Assembly: GCA_046317855.1 (NCBI GenBank)
Contig: JBKCVM010000024.1
Coordinates: 1-30,470, forward strand
Direction: 5' to 3'
DNA from: CAIOHW01 sp046317855
GTDB taxonomy: Bacteria > Bdellovibrionota > UBA1018
Length of the DNA stretch: 30,470 bases
The notes beneath the pieces are model-generated. The model made no database searches and was not told the DNA's origin. It worked only from the letters and a program-made list of their open reading frames with translations. Position numbers and translations under genes: made by a program. Below are positions 1 through 7,820 of this stretch, in pieces; the first letter of the stretch is position 1; every line of letters begins with the position of its first letter.

Positions 1-1
1 G

Positions 2-463
2 GACTGGGTGGATATGAATGCCCACCTGTTTGCCTCGCTGAGGCTTGAGCGGTTTGCAATGTTCACTGTGCTTGCATTCATTGTGATTGTCGCTTCCTTC
101 AATATCATCACAACCCTCACTTTGATGGTTCTAGAGAAGAAGCGGGAGATTGCTATCCTTAAAGCGATGGGTGCCAACCGAAGCCAAGTGGCAGCTATTT
201 TCTTAGCTGAGGGACTTGGGATCGGGTTGCGTGGCGTGGGGGGAGGGACTTTGGTTGGTCTAGCGCTTTGTGCTTTTCTGGAGCGCTACGAAGTCATCGA
301 ACTTCCAGATGTTTTTTACGACCGTACTCTTCCTGTTAGCTTTCAGCCCGGTGTCTACGTGTTAATCGGAGCGCTCACACTCCTGATCGTTCTGGCTGCT
401 TGTCAGTACCCGAGTCGCCGTGCCGCAAAGCTTGCACCTTTGCAGGGAATTCGAAGCGGTTAA
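2..463 (+). CDS. LolC/LolE-type lipoprotein-releasing ABC permease, C-terminal part
   Basis: The frame is open from the first bases of the window, so the 5' end of the gene lies outside. The visible 150 or so residues match the C-terminal FtsX-like domain of LolC/LolE: a membrane helix with FNIITTLTLMV, the cytoplasmic segment EKKREIAILKAMGA, two further hydrophobic segments, and a basic tail ending near LAPLQGIRSG. In this family the permease works with the LolD ATPase to release mature lipoproteins from the inner membrane to the LolA carrier. That fits the many lipoprotein genes and lnt elsewhere in the window. It cannot be decided from this fragment whether it is LolC, LolE or a fused form. 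The stop shares TTAA with the stop of the convergent MgtC-like gene. Confidence 0.88.
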   Translation, partial: DWVDMNAHLFASLRLERFAMFTVLAFIVIVASFNIITTLTLMVLEKKREIAILKAMGANRSQVAAIFLAEGLGIGLRGVGGGTLVGLALCAFLERYEVIELPDVFYDRTLPVSFQPGVYVLIGALTLLIVLAACQYPSRRAAKLAPLQGIRSG

Positions 464-1155
464 ACCTGCTTGACTTCGCGGATTCCGGGTCGACTCCAGA
501 GCTGAAGAATGAATTTTTTGTGGTCATTGCGATGACCGCTGTACTTCACCGTGAGCTTAGAGAATTTATCGCGGCTTTCGATATCGAAGTCATCGAGCAC
601 CAGATCATTTTGAGACAGAGACTCCGTAATGGACTGACGGACCTGACCGTCCGGATCGTCGACCAAAATCTCGCAGGCAAAAGTCAGTGAGCGCCCTAGG
701 ATACGGTCTTCAAAGAAGTTGGTGCCTACGAGGACCAGAACCACCATGACGGATGAGGCAACTGCGATGTCCCAATGACCCAGACCAACGCAGATTCCGA
801 TGGCCGCCACTACCCAGATGGTTGCTGCGGTCGTTAGCCCAAGGATCGTTCCTCGGGCCTGAATAATGGTTCCACCGCCTAGAAAGCCGATTCCGGACAC
901 GATTTGGGCGGCGATGCGGGAGGGGTCTCCAAATTGACCGCCTGACGGAGTGTTAGCCCCAGAAAGCAGGATCGACACCGAAGTGTAGAGAGTTGCGCCA
1001 ATGCAAATCAAGATATTGGTTTTGATACCAGCTGGCTTGTTTTTGAGTTCGCGCTCCAGGCCTACGAGTCCTCCGCAGAGTACGGCAAAGAGCATTCTTG
1101 GGCCAAAATATTGAACGAGCTGCATGAAGTCCCAATTCATGGATTGAAGTTCCAT
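460..1155 (-). CDS. MgtC/SapB-family inner-membrane protein
   Basis: A 231-residue protein with four to five hydrophobic segments in its first 150 residues and a soluble C-terminal domain of about 75 residues. Family hallmarks are GGLVGLERELKNKPAGIKTN near residues 28-47, the DPSR motif near 77-80 and GIGFLGGGTII near 88-98. MgtC proteins are linked to magnesium limitation and to inhibition of the F-type ATPase in pathogens, but many members are of unknown role, so the function here is not settled. The start at 1155 is supported by AGGAGA about ten bases upstream; an in-frame ATG five codons later is less well placed. The gene is divergent from the glycosyltransferase, with 55 bases between them. 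Confidence 0.87.
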   Translation of the reverse strand: MELQSMNWDFMQLVQYFGPRMLFAVLCGGLVGLERELKNKPAGIKTNILICIGATLYTSVSILLSGANTPSGGQFGDPSRIAAQIVSGIGFLGGGTIIQARGTILGLTTAATIWVVAAIGICVGLGHWDIAVASSVMVVLVLVGTNFFEDRILGRSLTFACEILVDDPDGQVRQSITESLSQNDLVLDDFDIESRDKFSKLTVKYSGHRNDHKKFILQLWSRPGIREVKQV

Positions 1156-1210
1156 TCTTGTAGGATCTCCTGGTTTGAATGAAGCTGCAACCCCGTGCTA
1201 GGCCAAGGGA

Positions 1211-2467
1211 GTGGAATCTCCAAGGCCTTTGTGGCTCCTGATTTCGACCGTTTGGCCAGAGCCCCAGTCTTCGGCTGCGGGATTACGAGACCTGAATCTG
1301 GTGCAGGGCCTCGTGCGTCTTGGCTTTGACGTTGTGTTAGCGTCGGCAGCAGACAATCCCAAGGGACTTGAGTTCTGTCGGGGGCTGGAAAGGCGCGGGG
1401 AGGTGAGGCTTCTTTCAATTCGCCTTAACCACTCCTCTTTTGATGATTCGCTGAGGGAGCTTGTTCAGGCCGGACTTTGCGGGGTGATTTATGACCGTTT
1501 TTTAATGGAAGAACAGTACGGTCCTCGCGTGCGTGAGCATTGTCCCCAGGTGCTGCAGGTTGTGGATACTCAGGACCTGCATTTTTTGAGGAATGCACGA
1601 CAAAGGAATCCCAAACTCTGGGAGGAGGGACTAGAGGAGACGGCGGTAGTTCGCGAACTCTCGAGTCTGCACCGGGTGGATCTTGCTTGGTTGGTTTCGC
1701 CCTTTGAAAAGGAACTGCTGGAGTCGAGGTTCAGTGTCGCTTCACAGCGGCTGTCCGTTTCAAGGTTCGCATATCCTAAGCGGCCGGAGGCTTCTCGGGG
1801 TTTTTCTGACCGAGTGGGATTTAGCTTCATCGGAAACTTTCGCCACCCTCCCAATCTCGACGCCTTCCGCTGGCTGAGAGGGGAGATCTGGCCTGAGGTC
1901 CGGAGGCTTTTGCCCGGCGCGCGCATCGACCTCTGGGGGGCCTATCCACCGCAAGAGGTGTCGGAGGCCCATGATCCAAAGCAGGGATTTTTTGTGCGAG
2001 GCTGCGCGCCCGATCTCGAGGCGGTTTTCTCAAGTTCTAGAGTGAGCCTGGCTCCGCTGCGCTTTGGGGCCGGTATCAAAGGAAAGATCTCGGACTCGTG
2101 GCATTACGGAGTGCCAGTCGTGGCGACTTCGATCGGCTTTGAGGGAATGACCGAAGGCGAGGGAGCCGCCGGAGGACTCTCAGGCGAGGGAACGTTGGAG
2201 TTTGCTCAGGCTGCTGTGAGCCTGCATGAGGACCAAGCGCTGTGGGAGAGGCTTCGCAGTCAAGGGTTAGAGTTGATTGAGAGATTTTTTTCTGAGCAAG
2301 TTTTTTTAGACCAACTTCAGCAGGGTCTTTCACAGGCAAGGCAGAATTTTTTAGAGCGCGATAATGACTGGGTGAGGCGCATGCTTACGCATCACTCTCT
2401 TGAGACGCCGAGGTTTTTTGGAAAATGGTTAGAGCTCAAGGAATCGATTCGGCACTCAAGGCCTTAG
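1211..2467 (+). CDS. GT-B fold glycosyltransferase (GT4-like)
   Basis: A 418-residue protein without membrane segments and with the two-domain look of GT-B enzymes. The C-terminal half has FIGNFRHPPNLDA at about residue 206, then a stretch ending in APLRFGAGIKGKISD at about 281-295 and YGVPVVATSIGFEGM at about 299-313. This is the usual nucleotide-sugar binding region of GT4-like transferases. It probably transfers a sugar to a surface glycan or lipid; donor and acceptor are unknown. The start is uncertain: GTG at 1211 has AAGGGA directly against it, and an in-frame TTG at 1229 is possible. The last 43 bases overlap the next gene in another frame, suggesting translational coupling. Confidence 0.82.
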   Translation: MESPRPLWLLISTVWPEPQSSAAGLRDLNLVQGLVRLGFDVVLASAADNPKGLEFCRGLERRGEVRLLSIRLNHSSFDDSLRELVQAGLCGVIYDRFLMEEQYGPRVREHCPQVLQVVDTQDLHFLRNARQRNPKLWEEGLEETAVVRELSSLHRVDLAWLVSPFEKELLESRFSVASQRLSVSRFAYPKRPEASRGFSDRVGFSFIGNFRHPPNLDAFRWLRGEIWPEVRRLLPGARIDLWGAYPPQEVSEAHDPKQGFFVRGCAPDLEAVFSSSRVSLAPLRFGAGIKGKISDSWHYGVPVVATSIGFEGMTEGEGAAGGLSGEGTLEFAQAAVSLHEDQALWERLRSQGLELIERFFSEQVFLDQLQQGLSQARQNFLERDNDWVRRMLTHHSLETPRFFGKWLELKESIRHSRP

Positions 2468-3240
2468 AGTGGATGCGCCGCGGGGGCGGTCACCTTGCTT
2501 GGCTGAATCGGAACGGAGTGCTCAAATATGCACGCTCTCCGGAGCGGCAGGCTACTGGAGCTCGGGCGTTTCATTCGGGAGCGGATTCGGCCGTGGTCTC
2601 TCTGATCGAGGGGGTTTACGCCACCGAGCCGCGTTGGGCGTTTGCCTGGCTAAGAAATCGAATTCTAACCACCGAGGCAGCAGGCGTTGCCAGTGATGCC
2701 ACGGTTAGGGTTGCAGCGCGCAAGGCGGCTTGGTCGAGGCCACCTGCGGAGTTCGAAGCAGTCATTCTGCAAGGGGGCTTTTCTCTGATCGAAGAGGTAG
2801 CCTCTGAAAAGTGGCAAGCCTCCCTCGCTTCGGAGGAGCTTGAGCCGGTGACAGCAAGACTTTGCTGGGCCGATGAAGGGGGCGTGCTGGTGGACCGAGT
2901 GAACCAGGCTCGAACGATCCGGACTCGGCATGCCGAAGTGCTGGTGGTGAGGCAGTGGCTTGATGAAGGTGACTGGGGCATTGAAACGAAGCGCTTACGC
3001 CTTGAGGTCTCGCTCAAGTGTTGCAAGATGTGCGCTGCGTGGGTTTTTGAGGCTTTTGCTGGACGACACGATTTTGAAGTTGTGTTTAAGAAGTGGGATC
3101 CAGGAAAACTTGCTCGATTTACAGTTCTTGAGGAGAAAACGCCTCAAAGGATCCAGGCGGTGAATCGGCTTGGGCTTGGGCCGGAGTGGATTCAAAAGGT
3201 TTTGGAACGGCCACTTTCTTCTGGGGCTCGGGTGAGTTAG
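2425..3240 (+). CDS. putative nucleic-acid deaminase-fold protein (Bd3614-like)
   Basis: A 271-residue soluble protein. The C-terminal third carries RHAEVLVV with His169-Ala-Glu171, and then KCCKMCAAW with Cys200-x-x-Cys203. This is the H-A-E plus C-x-x-C arrangement that binds zinc and activates water in cytidine-deaminase-fold enzymes; the usual Pro before the first Cys is replaced by Cys199. From memory this resembles the Bd3614 deaminase clade described from Bdellovibrio. The N-terminal 160 residues contain no motif I recognise. Whether it acts on nucleosides, tRNA or other nucleic acid is unknown. ATG 2425 lies inside the glycosyltransferase gene with GAGG upstream; an in-frame ATG at 2473 is an alternative start just after the upstream stop. 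Confidence 0.68.
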   Translation: MVRAQGIDSALKALEWMRRGGGHLAWLNRNGVLKYARSPERQATGARAFHSGADSAVVSLIEGVYATEPRWAFAWLRNRILTTEAAGVASDATVRVAARKAAWSRPPAEFEAVILQGGFSLIEEVASEKWQASLASEELEPVTARLCWADEGGVLVDRVNQARTIRTRHAEVLVVRQWLDEGDWGIETKRLRLEVSLKCCKMCAAWVFEAFAGRHDFEVVFKKWDPGKLARFTVLEEKTPQRIQAVNRLGLGPEWIQKVLERPLSSGARVS

Positions 3241-3252
3241 GTTTGGAAAGTT

Positions 3253-3274
3253 CCGTGCCGGGGTGGCGAAATTG
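3253..3274 (+). repeat. 22-bp direct repeat, copy 1 (partial tRNA-Leu 5' end)
   Basis: A perfect 22-base copy of the sequence spanning the start of the tRNA-Leu(TAA) gene, 41 bases upstream of the functional copy at 3294-3315. It includes the acceptor 5' strand and the start of the D arm but no further tRNA sequence. After the repeat comes CCACCCC, which can pair with GGGGTGG inside the repeat (about 3259-3284) to form a seven-base-pair stem. Confidence 0.85.
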
Positions 3275-3297
3275 CCAACCACCCCGGGAACACCCGT

Positions 3298-3386
3298 GCC
3301 GGGGTGGCGAAATTGGTAGACGCACAGGACTTAAAATCCTGAGTTCCGTAAGGGACGTGCCGGTTCGATTCCGGTCCTCGGCACCA
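3298..3386 (+). tRNA. tRNA-Leu (anticodon TAA)
   Basis: An 89-base gene with encoded CCA. The acceptor strand GCCGGGG pairs with CCTCGGC (one G-T pair), the D arm contains TGGTAGACGC, the anticodon stem CAGGA/TCCTG encloses loop CTTAAAA with anticodon TAA, a class II variable arm follows, and the T arm has GGTTCGATTCC. It reads UUA codons. Its 5' end is duplicated just upstream. Confidence 0.96.
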
Positions 3387-3431
3387 ACTTGTTATTCTTT
3401 AATTCTAGAAGCCTTGCACAATGCCGGGATC

Positions 3432-4316
3432 TTAGTCTGAGAAAATCTCAATCTTTCCACCTGTAACAGAGATCCTCATTAGGGCTTCTTGTGGAGACGC
3501 TTTTAATTTCTCAGAGGACATTAAGGCTGTGAAACCCCTGAGCTGGGTTTCCTCAGAAAAGGGATTCAGTGCGCTGCGTCCGGATGCAGTCCAATAGATG
3601 GAGCTTGGAATGGAACTATTTGGAGAGAGTTCTCCCTGGATTCGGTTGTTTTTGTATTCGTAATACTCTGGGTGAGTTTCTGGGAGGCCGGATTCAGCGT
3701 ACTCGGTATCCAGTTCGAAAGTGTGGATGTGCCCTCCCTCAATTCTACGAATCGTCAGGCTCACCTGAGTGGGGGGGCGAGGCTCTGAAAAATAAGTCCT
3801 CATTTTTGTGATCGGGTAGTCCTCACTCATTTCATATAAAAAGAATTCGAGCCGCACGGGTGAGTATTCAGTTTGTCTGAGAAGGGCGGAGCCAGCCAAG
3901 CGCCCGGAGGTTCGTGTGACCGTGACGGCAGCATCGCGACAATCGCGGTCAAGGCACTCGAGAGTGGCAAAGTGATGTTTTTCAGCCGGATTTTTAAGGT
4001 GTGCCTTACCGTCTGGGCCGATCTCTCCGCGAAGCGCCCGCGCCATGCGAAGCACGCCGCCCGCACGGAACATGAAGTCGAGGGTTGCTCGGGATCGATC
4101 CTTGGTAATTCCTAGCTTAAAGTTCTCAATACTATCTGCAAGACTTTGAGCGTCTTGAGAATGAGAGTGCCCTCCGGTCGAAGTGTGGCCAGAAGCGTTG
4201 GGATCGGATGAGTTTTGCGATTCAGAGGTTGGGGACTTTGGAGAAGGTCTAAGGCAGGCTGCCAGTGAGATCCCCAAAAAAAGTACTGATGTCCGAAGCA
4301 GGTCTGCCCGTCGCAT
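3432..4316 (-). CDS. hypothetical lipoprotein
   Basis: A 294-residue protein with a type II signal peptide: MRRADLLR, a hydrophobic stretch and a lipobox ending LAAC at Cys21. Residues 22-55 form a Ser/Thr/Pro/His-rich linker, typical of a tether between the membrane anchor and a folded domain. The rest is mixed and hydrophilic, with a Cys pair in LECLDRDC near residue 120. I recognise no family. It should be an envelope lipoprotein of unknown role. The start ATG is the only good candidate because it is needed for the signal peptide. The gene is divergent from the hydrolase at 4452 across an AT-rich 135-base gap. Confidence 0.75.
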   Translation of the reverse strand: MRRADLLRTSVLFLGISLAACLRPSPKSPTSESQNSSDPNASGHTSTGGHSHSQDAQSLADSIENFKLGITKDRSRATLDFMFRAGGVLRMARALRGEIGPDGKAHLKNPAEKHHFATLECLDRDCRDAAVTVTRTSGRLAGSALLRQTEYSPVRLEFFLYEMSEDYPITKMRTYFSEPRPPTQVSLTIRRIEGGHIHTFELDTEYAESGLPETHPEYYEYKNNRIQGELSPNSSIPSSIYWTASGRSALNPFSEETQLRGFTALMSSEKLKASPQEALMRISVTGGKIEIFSD

Positions 4317-4451
4317 GCGTCAGAGTAATGCAGCGCAACAATGAAAAAGTAAACTCTTTAAGTACGAAATTTAAATGCTTGAATTTATTTGGTAAAATTA
4401 ATTGTTGTGATCGGGATTCTGGTTCAAAAATAATGTAAACTAGAAGCCCTG
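4317..4451. promoter_or_regulatory. AT-rich divergent intergenic region
   Basis: This 135-base gap separates the starts of the divergent lipoprotein and hydrolase genes and is clearly richer in A and T than its surroundings, especially 4360-4440. It must hold promoters for both genes, but no pair of -35 and -10 boxes stands out enough to name. Confidence 0.45.
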
Positions 4452-5402
4452 ATGCCGCCTGCTCAAAACTTTCAGCAAAAGGCTATGGAGCTTCTTAAGC
4501 TGGATCTGGATCTTACCCAGGAGCATGACCGATTTAGGCTTGCAGTGAGCGGAGTGAACTGGGCGCTCGGACGACTGCTCAAGCGCGAGAGCCGCAAGCG
4601 TGGGGACATGGAGTGGGCGCTTTGGCGAATTCCTGTCTTAAGGCGCTCTGAAACCCTGCCCAATCGAGGGCGTGTGCTTTGGATTCCGGGCTGGGGAGAT
4701 TCTCCATCAAGCTGGCTTGGTGTTCTGGTTGCTGCGTTTGCAGGAACGGGCTTTGAAGAAGTAGTGGTGCTTGATTTTCCGGGTTTTCATGGGTCTCTTG
4801 CTCATCGGCGCTGCATCACCGAGATGGATCGAATCTTAGAGGTGGCCAGGGATACTCTGCAGGAGCTCAGACCAGAGGTTTTAGGCGGGCATTCGCTTGG
4901 AGGATGGCTTGCGGCTTGGGCAGTGCTTCATGCAGATTCACGGACACCATCGCCAGATCGTCTCATTCTGATGGCTCCCTCGGGAGTGACCGGAGGAGAG
5001 CAGGACCGTGAGATCTGGCGGCATGAGTTTAAGAGTTGGCGGGAGTCGACTCCTGAGGAGTATGTCTCTAAGCTTTTTGGAAGGATACCTCCCCAGCTGA
5101 CGAATTTAGTGAAGGGTTTTGCAGAGAGCTTGATCCCGTTTATGCGGCGTGAGGACACTGTTGAGTTTTTAAATTCGGTCAAAGAACATCATTTTCTCGA
5201 AAAAAAACTCGAAAAAGTTTCTTCGAATGTGAGCCTACTCTGGGGCGGGCGTGATGGAGTGGTTCCAGAACGCTTTGCTACCCATTGGGTGTCAAAGCTC
5301 CCGTCGGTCAGATACGAGCGTTGGAAAGAAGTGGGGCACATGCCTCACCTGGAAGCCCCGGTTAGACTTGCCCGCTGGATTAGGTCCGCTGCACTTCAAT
5401 GA
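4452..5402 (+). CDS. alpha/beta-hydrolase fold protein
   Basis: A 316-residue protein with a full set of alpha/beta-hydrolase landmarks: WIPGWGDSPSSW (oxyanion strand, about 77-88), nucleophile elbow GGHSLGGW with Ser148, GGRDGVV with Asp268, and VGHMPHLEAP with His296. There is no signal peptide, so it is likely a cytoplasmic esterase, lipase or C-C bond hydrolase; the substrate cannot be read from sequence. Two starts are possible. ATG 4452 has no clear ribosome site, while ATG 4485 (MELLKLDL) has AAAGG close upstream and may be the true start. The 3' end overlaps the convergent tyrS by 23 bases. Confidence 0.85.
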   Translation: MPPAQNFQQKAMELLKLDLDLTQEHDRFRLAVSGVNWALGRLLKRESRKRGDMEWALWRIPVLRRSETLPNRGRVLWIPGWGDSPSSWLGVLVAAFAGTGFEEVVVLDFPGFHGSLAHRRCITEMDRILEVARDTLQELRPEVLGGHSLGGWLAAWAVLHADSRTPSPDRLILMAPSGVTGGEQDREIWRHEFKSWRESTPEEYVSKLFGRIPPQLTNLVKGFAESLIPFMRREDTVEFLNSVKEHHFLEKKLEKVSSNVSLLWGGRDGVVPERFATHWVSKLPSVRYERWKEVGHMPHLEAPVRLARWIRSAALQ

Positions 5403-6699
5403 CCTGATAGGTTTTTTTTCCCTTACGTAAAATCACCCAGCCCCCTGCAAGCACGTGCTCGGGCTTCAGCACCAGAGCCACATCGGAGACGCGCTCGTTG
5501 TTCAGGTAAATGCCACCGCTTTGAATGTCTTTTCGTGCCATGCTCTTGGAGCCACAGAGTCCGCTCTCGTAAAGAGCATCAACCAGGTTCCAAGTCCCTA
5601 GAGCGGAATGTTCTTTTTTGAAAAGGGGCGCACTGGAGAATGCTGCTTTGAGAGCTCCTGCGTCGAGTGTTTTAAGGTCGGCCCCGAATAGAGCCTGCGT
5701 GGCGCCCTCCACCTTTTCGAGCTCGGTTTGTCCATGCACAAGAGCTGTGAGCTCACGTGCCAGCCGTTTTTGAGCTTCACGGGCCTCAGGCGCCGATTTG
5801 AGAGCAGTGGCAAGAGACTGGAGCTCCGAGTGTGTGAGTTCAGTAAAATAAGAAAGATAAGTAAGGACGTCGGCATCAGCCGTTTGCATGAAAAATTGAT
5901 AAAAGTCGTAGGGACTGGTCTTTTTTGGGTCGATCCATACTGAGCCGCCCTCGGTTTTTCCAAACTTGGTGCCGTCACTCTTGGTTACGAGCGGGTGGGT
6001 AAGGCCAAAGGCTGCAGCCTCGTGACCCTCGATCTTGTGAATCAGGTCGATTCCAACCGTGATGTTTCCCCATTGATCGCTGCCTCCGATCTGTAGCTCG
6101 CAGCCATGGGATTTGTGGAGATGCCAGAAGTCGTAGGCCTGCAGCAGCATGTACGAAAACTCAGTATAGGAGATTCCATGTTCACGATCCTCGAGTCTTG
6201 CGCGCACGCTTTCTTTGGCAAGCATGTGGTTGACCGTGAAGTGCTTGCCAATCTCGCGCAAGAACTGAATGTACGAGATCCCCTTGAACCAGTCGTAGTT
6301 ATTAAGAACGAGAGCTGGATTGGGACCAGAGAGATTTAGAAATTTGGAAATCGCATGAGTAATTCCGGCCACGTTGCGATCCAGTGTTTCTTGAGTGAGT
6401 AGGGATCGTTCTTGGGACTTGCCACTGGGGTCGCCGATCATTCCGGTAGCACCCCCTACGACTGCAATCACGCGGTGGCCGGCCTTTTGGAATCTGCGCA
6501 GCGTGAGAAGTGGGAGTAGGCTTCCGACGTGCAGACTGTCGGAGGTAGGGTCAAACCCACAGTAAAGAGTGATGGGGCCTCGAGAAAGCCTGCCTGCGAG
6601 CCCGCCGTGGCCTGGCTCGTGAGGAGTGAGAGAGCTGCGCTCGGCAACTTGCTTGATGATTCCGCGGCTTTCGAGATCTAAAAATAGAGATTGGGACAT
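5380..6699 (-). CDS. tyrS: tyrosyl-tRNA synthetase
   Basis: A 439-residue class I aminoacyl-tRNA synthetase charging tRNA-Tyr. The HIGH-type motif is HVGS at residues 57-60 and the KMSKS-type loop is KFGKT at 245-249, the bacterial TyrS form. The GGSDQWGN tyrosine-site segment is at about 205-212, and an S4-like RNA-binding domain occupies about 370-435, with SKSMARKDIQSGGIYLN. The length matches the family. The start is well supported by AGGAAG ten bases upstream of the ATG. The gene is divergent from pstS, with 73 bases between them. Confidence 0.97.
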   Translation of the reverse strand: MSQSLFLDLESRGIIKQVAERSSLTPHEPGHGGLAGRLSRGPITLYCGFDPTSDSLHVGSLLPLLTLRRFQKAGHRVIAVVGGATGMIGDPSGKSQERSLLTQETLDRNVAGITHAISKFLNLSGPNPALVLNNYDWFKGISYIQFLREIGKHFTVNHMLAKESVRARLEDREHGISYTEFSYMLLQAYDFWHLHKSHGCELQIGGSDQWGNITVGIDLIHKIEGHEAAAFGLTHPLVTKSDGTKFGKTEGGSVWIDPKKTSPYDFYQFFMQTADADVLTYLSYFTELTHSELQSLATALKSAPEAREAQKRLARELTALVHGQTELEKVEGATQALFGADLKTLDAGALKAAFSSAPLFKKEHSALGTWNLVDALYESGLCGSKSMARKDIQSGGIYLNNERVSDVALVLKPEHVLAGGWVILRKGKKTYQVIEVQRT

Positions 6700-6772
6700 G
6701 TTTTAGGCTTCCTGACCGAATCCTAACACAACCCCAAAAGGGCAGGCGACTGCAGGATGGTATAAAACACGA

Positions 6773-7792
6773 ATGAACTTCTTTCGTCTTTTGTTGACTG
6801 GTCTGAGCGTGGTTGGGCTTGTTTCTGGAGGTGCCTTTGCCTCGCCTCGTGTGAGCCTTCAGGGGGCGGGCGCCACTTTTCCTTACCCTCTGTACTCGAA
6901 GTGGTTTTCAGAGTTTCAGAAGGCAAACGCTGGAGTAGAGATCAACTATCAGTCCATTGGGAGCGGCGGTGGGATTCGTCAGCTTTTGGCAGGAACGGTT
7001 GATTTTGGAGCAAGTGATGCACCGATGACCGATGAAGAGCTCGTAAAAGCAAAAGGACCTGTGCTTCACATTCCTACAGCGTTGGGGGCTGTAGTGATTA
7101 GTTATCAGTTGCCGGGAGTTCCAACTGGACTCAGGCTGACACCCTCTGTGGTGGCTGATCTTTTTTTAGGAAAAATTCAGAGGTGGGATGATGGTAAAAT
7201 TGTTGCCCTCAATCCGGGGGTGCGGCTTCCTCAGCTGCCTGTGGTGCCCGTTTATCGTTCGGACGGAAGCGGAACGACTGCAATTTTTACGGATTACCTG
7301 GCAAAAGTGAGTCCTGAGTTTCAATCAACGGTGGGCGCCGGAAAGACGGTGAAGTGGCCAACGGGGCTTGGAGGAAAAGGAAATGAAGGAGTGACGGGGG
7401 TCGTGAAACAGACCCCAGGCGCCGTAGGTTATGTGGAGCTGGTTTATGCTGCATCCAATCAGTTGCCAGCAGCAAAGATCAAGAATCAAGCAGGAGAGTT
7501 CATTGAAGCCTCTGTTGAGTCGGTGACAGCCGCAGCTGCGAGTGTTTTGAAAAGTATTCCGCAGGACTTTCGAACCTCAATCACTCAGGCTCCAGGAAAA
7601 AATGCCTATCCCATCTCTGGTTTGACCTATTTGCTAGTTTTTGAAACCACCGGAGCAAAAGCAGCAACTCTCCGGCAGTTAATCGACTGGGCGATGACGA
7701 CAGGACAAAAAATTGCACCCAGCTTGCACTATGCTCCTCTTCCGGCAGAGCTTGTCCGTAAAGTCCAGGCTGCGGCCAAAAGAATTCATTAA
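6773..7792 (+). CDS. pstS: phosphate ABC transporter, periplasmic substrate-binding protein
   Basis: A 339-residue exported protein: signal peptide ending about GAFA-SPR, then GAGATFPYPLYSKW, SGGGIRQLLAGTVDFGASDAPM and YRSDGSGTT, the phosphate-binding loops of PstS. It captures inorganic phosphate in the periplasm and delivers it to PstCA. It is the first gene of a continuous pst-pho cluster. TATAAA lies 14 bases before the ATG and AGGA slightly further upstream, so the exact promoter and ribosome site are unclear. I saw no clear Pho box in the 73-base gap to tyrS. Confidence 0.96.
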   Translation: MNFFRLLLTGLSVVGLVSGGAFASPRVSLQGAGATFPYPLYSKWFSEFQKANAGVEINYQSIGSGGGIRQLLAGTVDFGASDAPMTDEELVKAKGPVLHIPTALGAVVISYQLPGVPTGLRLTPSVVADLFLGKIQRWDDGKIVALNPGVRLPQLPVVPVYRSDGSGTTAIFTDYLAKVSPEFQSTVGAGKTVKWPTGLGGKGNEGVTGVVKQTPGAVGYVELVYAASNQLPAAKIKNQAGEFIEASVESVTAAAASVLKSIPQDFRTSITQAPGKNAYPISGLTYLLVFETTGAKAATLRQLIDWAMTTGQKIAPSLHYAPLPAELVRKVQAAAKRIH

Positions 7793-7820
7793 CTCACGGA
7801 TCTTTTTTGAGGCGCATTGA

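Noticed and set aside
2616..3026. Antisense open frame of about 136 codons within the deaminase-like gene
   Set aside because: Ser/Arg-rich low-complexity translation, no ribosome site, and the sense frame carries the H-A-E and C-x-x-C motifs.
6700..6772. Pho box upstream of pstS
   Set aside because: A PhoB-type tandem repeat was looked for in the 73-base gap to tyrS, but no convincing pair of repeats is visible.
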